Shown piece by piece: positions 28,738-41,500 of a stretch of DNA of 64,000 nt. This DNA is from Hirudo medicinalis. Taxonomy: Eukaryota; Annelida; Clitellata; Hirudinida; Hirudinidae. Numbering within the stretch: the first letter of the stretch is position 1; each line of letters begins with the position of its first letter. Location: NCBI GenBank assembly GCA_011800805.1, contig MPNW01000048.1, forward strand, positions 548,241 through 612,240. Reading direction: 5' to 3'. The notes below the pieces were generated by a model that searched no databases, had not been told where the DNA came from, and saw only the letters and a list, made by a program, of their open reading frames with translations. The position numbers and the translations under genes were made by a program.

Positions 28738-29422
28738 GAAAACAGACCGGCAAAATGCGAAACTATTGATAAAACTATTTAGTTGTTAGGAGTAATCAAC
28801 ACAGAAATTACACATCCAATGGTCTGATTATAGCCGGAAATGACACTAAAACAGATGAAAAACTCTAGGAACAACGAGAGAAAAAACAGAGGCGGTCGTA
28901 CGTTCAGCTCCTAGTAAACATCCCAAACCAAGTATTTGCGCCATAAATGTATTTTTCAGTTTCGGGTCGAAAAATTAAAGAAATATCCCCCATCAAAGTT
29001 TGTCATTGATTTAAGTCGGAGTCTCGTACGTTCGGATGACGCTCAATTCACTTTATATGAAGTAGAGCAGGGACATGGGGTATTCAACTGGCGACCGCCA
29101 AGGGCTTTGAAGTGACACGCGAAGATTAGATAGGGAAATGACAAATTACTTCGATTTTAATACTTGCGATTTATTTTTTTTAAATTATTTATTTTTAACT
29201 TACCCGTTTTCTATTACTTGTGAACTATATATTACTTTATGGTTAAAATGATGTTTCTAGTTCTATCTCCTTTTACTCGTTGTGTCCGTTTTTCAGCGGA
29301 TGTAGGTTGTCGTCTGGAATTTTTGAATTTTGGTATTTGGTACTTTAGTACATGGATATGATTTGATGTTATGTCTGGAATGAGTAAAACGCGTAAATTC
29401 GATTTCATCATAAAAAGGACTC

Positions 29423-29572
29423 ATGGACAATGACTTTTTGTTTGTGCCGCCTGTAACTGGAGGCCGACCGGTCTGTTTGTTGTGCAACGAAAGTGTCGCC
29501 GTTGCCAAAGTGTCAAATTTGAAACGACATTTCAAAACAAAGCATCACGTCACAAATACCCAACTAATATAA
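29423..29572 (+). pseudogene. BED-type zinc-finger fragment of a hAT transposase
   Basis: A 49-codon frame starting at the ATG at 29,423 contains CLLCNES...NLKRHFKTKHH, a C-x2-C...H-x3-4-H BED-like finger. This is the usual N-terminus of hAT-derived proteins of the ZBED/GTF2IRD2 type. It stops soon after the finger and no transposase core follows on this strand. Confidence 0.65.
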
Positions 29573-29714
29573 ACATAACACGTGATAAAATGAAATCACT
29601 CCAATCAAGGCTATCACGTGCTCGGCTTGTATTGACCAGGAGTATGACGCATCAAGAAAGAAAGAAAAAGAAAACGATTTTCTTTCGTCATAGGTTTTTT
29701 TTATAACAGTTTCA

Positions 29715-30640
29715 AAATTCAGTCCATCGGCAAGAGGGGACTGCCAAGTCTGTAAGCCTTGTCTGGCTCATCGCTGATCGAAGATAGTTTTTTATTAACT
29801 TAAGTTTGGAGAAAGAGCGCTCGCAGCTGGCAACACTAAAATGAAGATGCGCAGCAAGATCACGATATTAGGGGCGGAATCCCCAAGGTGGTATCTCTGT
29901 TCAAAGGGTTCATCGATTTTATCATTTCCTGAAGCTTCCACAAAATACTGCAATCTCGGCCTTTCGGCATTTATTTATTATTTATTTATTTGATTAAAGT
30001 CCGTTGCATAACTAAGATGATTTGGACAGGCCTTTCGGCAAAGAACTCCTCTTTCTTTATATCTTCATCAACTTCGCCAAGCTGACAATCGTAATTATCA
30101 TCAAGCAGATTTGACGGTGTAAGAAAGGCGTATTTGCTTGCAAGATCATGAACTTGCTGAAATCTGCCAAATATTTCCTCAGTCAACCTGTCTATGACAC
30201 ACAGCATTTCCCGTCTCAACTCAGCATCAAATCCCAGCGCTGCATCAGTCAATCCTTCATCCATTCGTTTCTTTTTGCGGATTCGACGCTCCAAGCTTAT
30301 CCCCATTTCAGAGCAGGGTTTTTTGGATTCGTCCATTGAACTGTCCACCATCTTTTCTCTATTATGAAGAAGGAAATCTCTCAACGCTATGAGCTTGACC
30401 GAACTTTGTTTCAGATCCAGCCCTTTTGCTTGAAGATACTTCTGGGCATCATTGACTTCTGGGAGAATAAATTTCCAAAGGCTCAGAATCGAAATCTGAT
30501 CTTGTGGTTGCAATTTCTCTTTCTTCCGTGAGCTACTCCAGGGCAGTGACGACTTCAGATAATTTCTTCACCACAACATTTACAGCGCCTGTTCGGCTAC
30601 TCCATCTAGTTTCCACAGCCTGCTTGATAGTTTTGTCTAA
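29715..30640 (-). pseudogene. hAT transposase relic (ZMYM1-like)
   Basis: On the - strand VETRWSSRTGAV (about 30,610), a helical segment including LRDFLLHNREK, and the C-terminal dimerisation stretch CERSFSKLKLIKNYLRS (about 29,800) match hAT transposases resembling ZMYM1. A stop after the TRWSSR region, frame changes and a 59-bp insertion at 29,970 disable it. Confidence 0.75.
29970..30028 (-). mobile_element. 59-bp LINE tail insertion with 12-bp target duplication
   Basis: GGCCTTTCGGCA occurs at 29,958-29,969 and again at 30,029-30,040. Between the copies is a segment that on the - strand ends in an AAATA-rich tail, the hallmark of a severely 5'-truncated LINE insertion. It lies inside the hAT relic, so it is younger than that element. 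Confidence 0.8.
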
Positions 30641-31433
30641 AGCAAAAGTTCCTAGCCAAGGGACGTCATTTCAACTTTTTCCAGTCCTCGTTGTCAACGC
30701 CGCTGTCGCTACACAGGAAAATTTCTTATATATGTCATGTCTGCATGAAGAGGCTTAGAAGCATAGTTTGGAGTTCGTTGGCACCTTGTTAATTTAATTT
30801 TATAGATTCTATGCAAACCCCTTTCTATATATTTTAGATAGCCAAAAAATACATTTTACGTAATTTACAAGTTTTAATTTTACAAGATGATTTATGTGTG
30901 GTAAAGTGACATAATGTCAAATTTGAATAAATTCCACTGTTTGATGTACGATAATTTTGCATAAAATATGCACGTTCTACCTACATTGGACTGACTGTAA
31001 TTATGAACAAGTAGAGAACACGCCTGGAAGACAAGAGACTAGAACATTGCATGCGCATTGCAACAACATCATTCACAACAGATTTAAATAAACTAGGACA
31101 AGACCACAATCTTTCTCATTAAATAAAATGAAATAAACTGGTGATGTACAAGTGTTTGACGTATAAGAGTTCAACATAAAAACTTGTGGTTTGTTATTAT
31201 TTAGAGACTGATATAGTTTGTAAGTTTGGTTGCACTCACTTCGTTAAATATATAATATTATTATCATCACATATCTGTTAAATTAAGCAATAAAATAAAA
31301 AGCTTTATATAAAAGGGACTGGCAGTGTAGTGCGCATGCCAATGTGACAACTACTGATTTCAAAAAGGTCTGACTGTCGGTCACCAAGCAAAAAAAAATT
31401 TGGCCCTTCATGAAATAAAGTTGAATACCCCTG

Positions 31434-32040
31434 CAGTGGAAGTACATTAACTAAATTTGATGCTATGAATTTTATGAGTATTTCTTATAGCAAAAGTAAA
31501 AGTGATTAACCAGATTTTTTTTAACAAAATTGCGCCAGATAATTTAAGGAATTTTAGAGAAGAACTCAGGAAATTGTAAAGTAAATTAATTGGGGTTGTA
31601 GAGAAATATTAATATACATCGTACTTATTATTGTTGATTTGTTAGTATTTACAAAAATTACACTAATACAATCACCTGAGTTTCCACTGTCACATAAAAA
31701 TTTCACGTACATGTAATATTTAACCCTAGTTAATTGATATCATTTGAAAAATAGCGTAATATTAATTCTTGTAATTATTTAAAATTTAATAAATAAAATC
31801 GCCATTAAATATTTATTGCTTGCACAAAAACTTTTGGTTTTATTGCAAATTTGATAATTTGGTTAATTTTGTCAATCATTTAGTTCAACAGATCGATCAG
31901 TATTGAAATAAACTAATTCTTCTCTGAAAAGGTTTGTATCCAAATCTAAATTGTATTAAATTATTACAATTAATTTGATAGTTTATAAAAATGTTGTTTA
32001 TGGGCTTCCGCTTTTCGACCAATAGAAATTGACTTTGTAC
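31434..32040. other. AT-rich intergenic spacer upstream of CHD
   Basis: No gene or repeat recognised. Confidence 0.4.
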
Positions 32041-32106
32041 GTATTCTTGCGCTATTTCAATGGTAGCACTGTTTGCCTAGTTTACGTTGCCCCTCTAGTT
32101 TATACT
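32040..32106 (+). other. Likely 5' non-coding exon of the CHD gene
   Basis: A canonical donor GTAAGT begins at 32,107 and would pair with the TTACAG acceptor before 32,505. In the frame of the CHD start, this upstream sequence contains a stop and no ATG, which places translation start at 32,552. The true 5' end is unknown. Confidence 0.4.
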
Positions 32107-32551
32107 GTAAGTAATTTTTATTTGCCCCGATGAATAATTTATTGGCAGCTGATTACCCCGCTCGATACTCTACGTGACCTACGAATATGTTTTTTGTTAA
32201 GAAGTTCATCAGACTTCGAAATTTTGCTATTGTTAGATGCGGAAAGATGTCACGTTAATTAACATTTTGGATTAGGTTTAACTCGTGTCGCCAGTGTTTG
32301 TGCTGGCCTCCGATGGTTAAGTTAGATGTTTCTTTCATTATCGCCTTTATGGTTTCCATGAGAGGGAAACTTTTTGTAGGCATTGATGACTTTAAAATAA
32401 ATTATTACATCTCGTGCGATGCTAATATGCTTTTGCCGATGTTTATTTTATAGTTCATTGCATTACGTTGCCACATGTGCTGATAACATAATTTTAAATT
32501 ACAGTTGAAGAAGATCATCAGGCCTATTGTTATACTGTGACTGTTTTGAAG

Positions 32552-35500
32552 ATGGATGAATCTAATTCAGATAATTTGAAGAATGAAGGAGAATTACAAT
32601 CCAACATTGTGACACAGGGCAATTCTACTCAATCGGGCATTACTGCAGTACAAATGGGTGGCCAGATCAGATTGGTAAATTTAAATGAAATGTCTAATGT
32701 CAGAAACTTGGTTGGACCTTCTAGAATTCCAGCCAGTACTTCTGGACAACCAACTCAGCTCTTGAACAATAATCAGACATTTCAATTAGTTGACAATGCC
32801 ACTAACCAAGTCATACATGTGGTGAATAACAGTTCTCAAATGAAATATCCAGCAACCTCGCAAATCTTATCACAGGTCCGAGCTCCTCTCGCAGCCAACA
32901 TTAGTGGAAATGCAATCCAAATGGTTGGAAACGGAGCTCCGGTTTTGAAGCCAGGATCCACACTTCAGCTTGTCAAAGGCCAGAATACACAGCTTGTCCA
33001 GTTTGGTTCTGGGCAGACCATCCAGGTGGTGAATGCCATAAATGGCGATCAGATGCTTTCAACAGGAAATCAAACGATACAACTGTTCAATCCTGGAAAT
33101 GTCCCTCAGCAGCAGCTTACCCAAATTATGAAAGCTTCTGGCTCAAATCAATTCGTAAAAATTCCTTATAGAACCAGCAATGCCACTGCTTCGATAACGA
33201 ACAATGTGCTTCAAATTCCTTCGAATGCTGTAACTACTGTTCCTAGCATCAGGTTGAATGTTTCTGAGAATGCAGGAAACGCCCAAAGACCTCAGCTCCT
33301 CCAGTTTGCCATAAACCCGAACAATCAGGTAACATTCATTAGACCTGCCAATACCGATGGCATTCAACCAAATAATGCTCAGAACCTGAGGCAAGTTAAC
33401 CCTCAACAACTTCAGCAGAAGAAATTGCTAGTCCTAGGAAATGCCAATCATCAGGCTACGCCGCCATCCATCCGTTTCTCTCAGCAGGTCATTGCGGGCC
33501 AGCAACAGACAGGCACACCTCTCAGGTTCATCACGCGCAGTCCGGCTCAACTTCAAGCTGGCACTCCGGGCCAGGCACAACAACAGCTGACATTTTCACT
33601 CCTTGCTCCCAAACAACCAGTCATCAATACCCCAATTAAGGATGTGCAAGACATCATGCAGAAGATGAAGGCAGGCGTAACTCCCGTCATGAGCTCTCCA
33701 CAAACTAGGTTTGTTCTCCAGGCAGGATCTAATTCCGGCATCAAGCAAGCAGCTATCCAAGTGGTGAGATCAGCATTTTTTTATTTAGGGAATAATTGTT
33801 TTTTTCAATAATTAGTTTTTGTGTTCTTCCTTATGACAGGTTGGTCCGGGAGGTAGCGTCGACTCACAAGGTTCTGCTGTTTACATTTTGACTAATGCAC
33901 CATCAGGCACTGCTCTCACTCAGATTGCGACCAGCAATGTTCCAAGCAAGAATGCTAATAACGTTTTGAAATCTAAAGTTTTAGCCATACAACCAGGGAC
34001 CCCCAAGTCGACGGCTCAAAGCTCCCTCACTCCGGCAAGAGCTGCCCTGAAGTCCAATAGGATAATTGAACAGGCAGTTGCTAAAGCTCAAGCAGGTGGC
34101 ATAGAAATTGAAATGACAGAATCAGATGGAAAGAAGAAATGGAAGAGGAAAGGAGAGTTTGGTTAGTGGTTGTGTTATATTTATTGCATGATATAAACAT
34201 GCTAGCTATTTTTGATTTGTTCTGCAACATTAGCCATATTCTGAAAATGATCGTTGCTAGAATTAAATTTATTTTGCAATTATTTTGCAGATGAAACTCC
34301 TGAATCGAACAAGAAAAAGAAGAAGGATACAAAGTCAAAAGTGGGTGGTTCAGCTGAGGACACCATGGAAGGTGATCTGGATGACAGCAACCTTGATGCT
34401 GACAAATCAGCCAGCTTCAGATCTCAAAACAAGAACCTTAAAAAGAAGAAAAAGTAAGTTTAAAGCTGTTGCAAGTGTTGTTGCAAATGGATAACATAAT
34501 TACGTGGATATGGTCACTGTGTGGGATCATCAAGGAACAGGCTATAATAACCCTCAAAGCTTCATTTACCATTGAACTTACAAGAATGAATGGATTTTTA
34601 TTTTTTGTGCCTAATGCTTTTTTTTTATAGACTCCCTCCTCCCTCGTTCATGAAAAAGAAAAGAAGGAAGAAGGATGGGCAGGAATCTGATGCTTCCGAC
34701 TCGGGCATGATGGACTCTGCAGGACCAATTTCACCCTACGGTGATGGACAAGATACTCAAGATGGATTAGTGCCAGTAAGTTCTGTTGCTAATTCAAATG
34801 ATGTAACTACGAAAATGGCTGTGTACAATATTTATAACAGGCTAATAACTGTTTGCCTTTCAGCAGTCTACTAGGAGGTCATGTAGAGTTGTTCAAAGGA
34901 AGAAGTATGTTGATGAGCCAGACCTGGGGCTGTCAGGAGATGATAGCGGGGATGACTTTACTTCTAAGAAGAAAAGTACATCTCGAGTGCCAGCTGCCCC
35001 TGAGAGGAATCAAGATTCCCAGGACGGCTCTGTTTTGGTTGGTTTCGCATTTACATTTTATTACTACCGTTATTATTATCTAACTGGTGTTGGATGTTCA
35101 GAATGTTTTTACATAATTTACTTGTCAATCTCTAGGAGGCACAGGATGATGATTCATCAATGGTGATAGAGAAGATTTTGAGCATGAGAATTGTTCAGAG
35201 AGAATTTGAGATCCCTGAGGTTGGTTGATGTCAGACAATATTTGCTTCATTTATACCTGCAGATTGCTTGTTAGACAATTAATATAAAATGTGTGTTTTT
35301 AATTTTTGAACTGTATTAAGTTTATAATTGCTTTTAAAGGATATGGAAATAGATTCAAATGATCCTGATGATGAAACGATGAGGCTCATTGATGTGGAAG
35401 AGTTTTATGTCAAATACAAGAACTAGTTAGTGTTGCTTTCTTATTACATACTTGAAAATCTAACACTTTAAATTCCATTTGGCAGTCAAGTACTATGCTG

Positions 35501-38500
35501 TCCTTTATTTATTATTTTTGTTTAACTTCACAAAATCATCTCGTAATAGCTCCTATCTTCACTGTGCTTGGAAGACTGCAGAGGAGTTGGTACTTGGAGA
35601 CAAGAGGGCACCAATGAAGATCAAGAGATTTAAGCTCAAAAGAACCCAACAGGTTTATTCCCAGGAGGTGTGATTGTTTAATACGAGTGACCCATCTAAT
35701 CAAAAACCACAACGATTTTTATTTACTCAATATATAGGAGGATGAGGATTACTTGTTCAACCCCGACTACACGGAAGTTGACAGAATACTGGACATGGCC
35801 ACGACCACAGAGGAGAAGGATGGAGGAGTGATCACGTTAACTCACTACCTGGTCGTTTGGAAGTCCTTGCCGTACGAAGAGGCCAGCTGGGAACTCGAGC
35901 AGGATGTCGTGGACCTGCCAAAAATAAACGCTTTCCTAATCAGAAGGGAGAAGCCATCTGATGAGGCTCTAAAGGTGAGATCTCAGGTGTAATTGAAATG
36001 GTTGAGACTATAACTTCATTTTAACCTATAATGTGATATTATGGTTAAGATATTATGGTTAAGAGCCAATCACAATGTCCTTGCATCTAAATAATTACTG
36101 ATGTTTTACTGTAGTTCAAGCCGAGACCTACGAACAAGGAGTGGAACGATCTGAAAAATAGCAAGATTTATAAGAATGAGAACTCTCTCAGAGGCTATCA
36201 ATTGGAGGGACTGAACTGGTTGACTTTCTGTTATTATAACAAGTATGTAGTAATGTCTGTTGTTTGAATTGCTCAGTAGCTTGGAGATGTTGTGTTCAAG
36301 TAGTTTTTAAAGAATTAAATGTTAAAATTAATTTGTGTATGACTGTGTCCCACAATATTGTTAACTCCACAACATATGCTCATTTAAAGCCCTTGCTCAG
36401 CTACCGATGTCGATTTTTTTACATTTATTTAAAAATCCTCTTGTTTGTTTTGTTCTGAAAACTAAACATCGTATCATTTTTCATTAGTAACCTGAATGGT
36501 GCTAGTGGCCTACTGGCCATTCCGTTTGTGAAATACATAAATAAATAAATAAAAATAATTTTTTTTCTAGACAAAACTGTGTTCTAGCAGATGAAATGGG
36601 CCTTGGAAAAACCATTCAGAGCATAACCTTCATACAAGAAGTTTTTGATTATGGTATTAGAGGACCTTTCTTGGTTGTAGTTCCTCTTTCTACCATTGGA
36701 AACTGGCAGAGGGAATTTGAAACATGGACGTCACTGAATGTTGTTGTCTTCCATGGTTCCCAGGCTAGCAAGAACATGATACAACAATATGAGATGTATT
36801 ACACTGATGAAAATGTGGGTCATTTTTTTATTTTCAGTCTTATGAATTTATTTACTACAAAGTAAATAATCTGAGTGGGACGAATATCTAAAATGCTTTC
36901 TTGATGCCTACAGGGTGCAAAGGTTCAGGATGCCTATAAGTTCAATGTCCTTATTACAACGTTTGAATGCATCCTCTCGGACTATGAGGTGCTCCACCCC
37001 ATAGAGTGGAGGGTGGCCATATTCGATGAGGCACATAGGCTCAAGAACAGAAACTGCAAATTATTGATGGCTCTCCAGTGCTATGAATTTGTATGTTATT
37101 AAACTTTTTCTTGTATATTATATTAATTTTTATTGTATTAAAATGCACTTTTAGGAGCACAAGGTGCTGTTGACAGGAACACCTCTTCAGAATAATGTCG
37201 ATGAATTGTTCAGCCTCCTCAATTTTCTTGAGCCAAAGCAGTTTTCATCTCTCGATGTTTTCATGTCCGAGTTTGGGAGGTTGGAAACGGAATCGGAAGT
37301 GAACAAACTCAAGGCTGTTAGTTTGTTTTTATTATGCATAATATATATTGATGTACATTTAGTATAATTTACATTTTCACTGATTAACATGATTCATCAT
37401 CTTGTATGTATTTAACTTAAATGTAGCTTCTCAAACCAATGATGCTGAGGAGATTAAAGGAAGATGTGGAGAAGAACTTGGCTCCAAAGGAGGAGACAAT
37501 AGTTGAAGTGGAATTGACCAACATTCAGAAGAAATATTACCGAGCCATTCTTGAAAGAAATTTTGTTTTCCTTGCCAAGGGTGCCAACTCATTGCCTAAC
37601 CTCATGAACACCATGATGGAACTCAGAAAATGTTGCAACCATCCTTATCTCATCACGAGTGCTGAGGAAAAGATTTTGCAAGACTGGAAAATCGAAAAGA
37701 ACAACTACGAGCACCTGTTCCAGACCCTTGTTACTTCTTCAGGAAAACTGGTGTTGGTTGACAAGCTCTTGCCAAAACTCAAAGCAAATGGTCACAAAGT
37801 CCTCATATTCTCTCAAATGATAAGGGTGCTGGATATTTTGGAAGATTACTTGGCTCATAAGAAATATCCATATGAGAGGATTGATGGAAGGATCAGAGGA
37901 AACTTGAGGCAGGAGGCCATAGATAGGTTTAGTAAACCAGACTCAGATAGGTTTGTCTTCTTGTTGTGCACCAGGGCAGGAGGACTTGGCATAAACCTGA
38001 CAGCTGCTGACACGGTCATCATTTTCGATTCCGATTGGAATCCTCAGAATGATCTCCAGGCTCAAGCTAGGTGTCACAGGATTGGTCAAAAAAAATCTGT
38101 TAAGGTTTACAGGCTCATTACAAGGAACACATATGAGAGAGAGATGTTTGATAGGGCATCTCTTAAGCTGGGTCTCGATAAGGCTGTTTTACAGTCGATG
38201 GGAACAAAAGAAATGAATGTTGTGAGATTTTTTATTGCTTTGAGGAAATCATGAATTTTTGTTTACTTTCTTTGCTTTCTTGGAACAGCAAAACCAGATG
38301 TCGAAGAGAGAAATTGAATATCTACTCAAGAAGGGTGCATATGGAGCGTTGATGGATGATGACAATGCTGGAGAAAAGTTTTGTGAAGAGGACATTGATC
38401 AAATCTTACAGAGAAGGACGCAAGTTGTACAGATAGAGGCAGGAGTCAAGGGTTCCACCTTTGCCAAAGCTAGCTTCAACATGTCTGCAAATAGAACAGA

Positions 38501-41500
38501 CATTGACGTAGATGATCCAAACTTCTGGCAGAAATGGGCCAAGAAGTCCGAATCTGATGCTGAGAAGATCAGAGGAAAGGTGTGTACAAATGATGATTTA
38601 GAAGATGATGAGGTCTGTTGGCATTGAAACTTCCAAACCACGATTGTTTCTTGTCTTTATTTGTCACTTTGAACTCATTTTCAGAGCAACTTGATTGTCG
38701 AGATGCCGAGGCAACGCAAAACGACGAGCAGATATGGAAAACACGACAACATCGTTGACATGTCTGATTTTGAGAGCAGCAACTCAGACTCTGACTACAA
38801 TGACTTCGAAGATGAAATTGAGGGTAAGAGAGGCAGAAAGAGAAAGAGAGGAAGTAGGTGGGGTAGGGATGACAGGGATGGAAGGTATTACACCCGATCC
38901 GATTGCTTCAAGGTGGAAAAGACTCTTCTGGTTTATGGGTACGAAATTTTAAATACGAACCTCCTAACATGATATCCTGAATTTGCTACGAGGATTTTTG
39001 GCTTATTTTGAGGTTATTATGGATTTTGATTATCAGATGGGGAAGATGGAAAGATATGCTCGATCATGCTCGCTTCAAACATCCTCTAGAGATTGATGAT
39101 GTCGTCAACATTGCCAGAGCAATGGTAAATTGATATATATTGATTTATGTCCTTGTGCCTTGAAAGTTAATTCCTTTTATGCTTTCAATACAGTTAATGT
39201 TCAGTCTCCAACATTATGAGGGAGATGAGAAAATCAAGAAGTTCATCTTTGATTTGATCTCGCCCGAAGATGGTGCGGAGAAGGATTACAAAAACCATTC
39301 CGGCCTTTCTGCACCCGTTCCGAGAGGTCGTAAAGGCAAGAAGGTGAAGAAGGATGGTTTGAAGAAGTCACAATTTGAAGATGATCTCTCTAAGCTGGAT
39401 ATTGATGTTGATGGCATATTGAGTGATGAGGGATACAGGAAGCATCTAGCGAGACAATCAAACAAGTACGTGCATCGGCAGCCTCGGGATTTAAAATTGT
39501 TGGCTTATAATAATAATGATAATAATAATAATATTAAGTGTATATATATAGCACTGTAGGCATAGGTATCAAGGGATGCTTAGACCATATATAGTGACCA
39601 TATATATATATATACACACAAATATAGGCCTTATGTAGTGCTGCCTCCCTGGTGCACTTTGTGGGGGTGCAAGCTGGGTTGTGAACACAACATGTAATGA
39701 CTTGGTTTTACCATTTCTCTCAGGAATGCAACTCTCTGAGCTAGTTCTTATTGTTTTTTTAATTCTTCAGAGTTCTTTTGAGAGTTCGTCTCCTGTGCTA
39801 TTTAAAGACAGAAGTCATTGGAAAGTATGCCGAACAGTTGTTGGAAGGTGCTCATGTCAGGTTGGAATAAAGTTTACAACTGAAAATATTAGATAAAATT
39901 CGATGAATGTGTATGTAATAGTTTATGGGGTGATTAATTATTAAAATTACAAATATTTCAACATTACTTTGACAGTGAAATCAGTTTGCCAATCAACAGT
40001 GCTGATATGGATCTGCCTATCTTCTGGTGGGACGAAGAAGCCGACAAGAGCCTGCTAGTCGGCGTATTTAAACATGGATATGAAAAATATAACCTGATGA
40101 GGAATGATCCTTGCCTCTGCTTCCTGAGCAGATGTGGAGCCCCAGACGAGAGAGCAGTGCTGGCCGAGCAGAATTCTGAAGCAGAAGAATTAAGGTTAGT
40201 CATTGACTTTGCTATTACCATTGGACTAAATTGTTCATTCTTAACATTTCTGTTAATCACAGAGAAGAGGAAGAGGAGGACGAGCAGAAACCAAAGAAGA
40301 GAGGAAGGAAAAGAAAGAAGTTCAAAAAGTTTAAGTGTAACAATGATGACGACGATGATTTTGTCAGCTACGACTTCAGAGGCGACAGGGGAGCCATGGG
40401 ATCGGACAGTGGCAGCAGGCTGGAGCTTGGAAAGCTTCGTTTTCCACTTGCTTCAGACATGAATACGAGGCTGAGAAGGCTCATTACAAGCCTCCAGAGG
40501 TGCCACAAGCAAGGGATGCTGAAGCTCGAACAAGTTGCTAAGGTACACAAGAAGAAACAATTGTCCTGATTTTATGTACCTACTTTGGAATTTTTTTTTT
40601 GAGTTTTATTGACTCAAACAAACAAGCTGTTTTATATAATGCAAAAGCATTAAAACAAATTCAAATAAACTCAAAATTGATAAAGAATTGTTAGTCAAGA
40701 ATATGATTAAATAAAAATTCAGTAGATTATAACTCTGCTAACTCAATAATTATATTGTTGACAAATGCATTTTGTGAATTGAAGAAACTCCACAAGAGAG
40801 AGCAAATGAAGGATTATAAGGAGGGTGAATCTCAGTATGTTAGTCCATCAAACTTGAAGTCCATGAGACTTGAGAGTGTTGGGGACAACCCACTCAGATT
40901 GGCTGAGCAGCTGTAAGTATAAAATATTCCTTCCTGGGCTTTTTTGTGAGCAAAGCTTGTTCTATTAATTGGATTCAGAATCGCAAATGTCGTTTTGAAA
41001 TATCTTGCTTTTTAACATCCGTAGGAATTGGACTCGGAGGGAAGAAACAGAATTCTACAGGGTTGTTTCAACATACGGAGTCGAAAGAGATGTTACCACA
41101 AGGAATTACATCTGGGACACCTTCAGGAAACTTGCAAAGTTGGATAAGAAAAACGACGACACACTGACCGAGTACTTCAAGGCTTTTTACCACATGTGCA
41201 TGAAAGTCTGTCGCAAATTCCAAAGTGAGGATGAAGGTAAGAAAATGAAAGAATTTATTTGTCATGTTAAAGTGAAGGTGATGTCATCAATTACACTGCA
41301 CTGTTTTGAAAGTGGGCATTCTTATCTTCGAACACACTGTTTTGTAGCTCGTCCGCCGAACGGGATGTACGTCATGTCCATAACGGAAGAGAGGGCCACT
41401 CGTTGCATCACGAGGATCAACCTTCTCAACAAGATCAGGGAGAACATCCTTTTCCATCCTCGACTTGATGACAGGCTAACACTTTGCATGCCTGCTCCTT

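Larger units (their letters stand above)
29074..31433. mobile_element. hAT-type element bounded by terminal inverted repeats
   Basis: CATGGGGTATTCAACT (29,074-29,089) and AGTTGAATACCCCTG (31,419-31,433) are near-perfect inverted repeats, and the similarity continues weakly inward (GGCGACC / GGTGACC). The CAGNGG-like start is typical of hAT termini. An 8-bp target duplication is not clear, so the ends may belong to different copies. Inside are a + strand BED-like zinc finger and a - strand hAT transposase, which suggests nesting. Confidence 0.6.

Noticed and set aside
37187..37390. Minus-strand frame inside the CHD helicase exon
   Set aside because: Shadow of a clearly conserved + strand exon.
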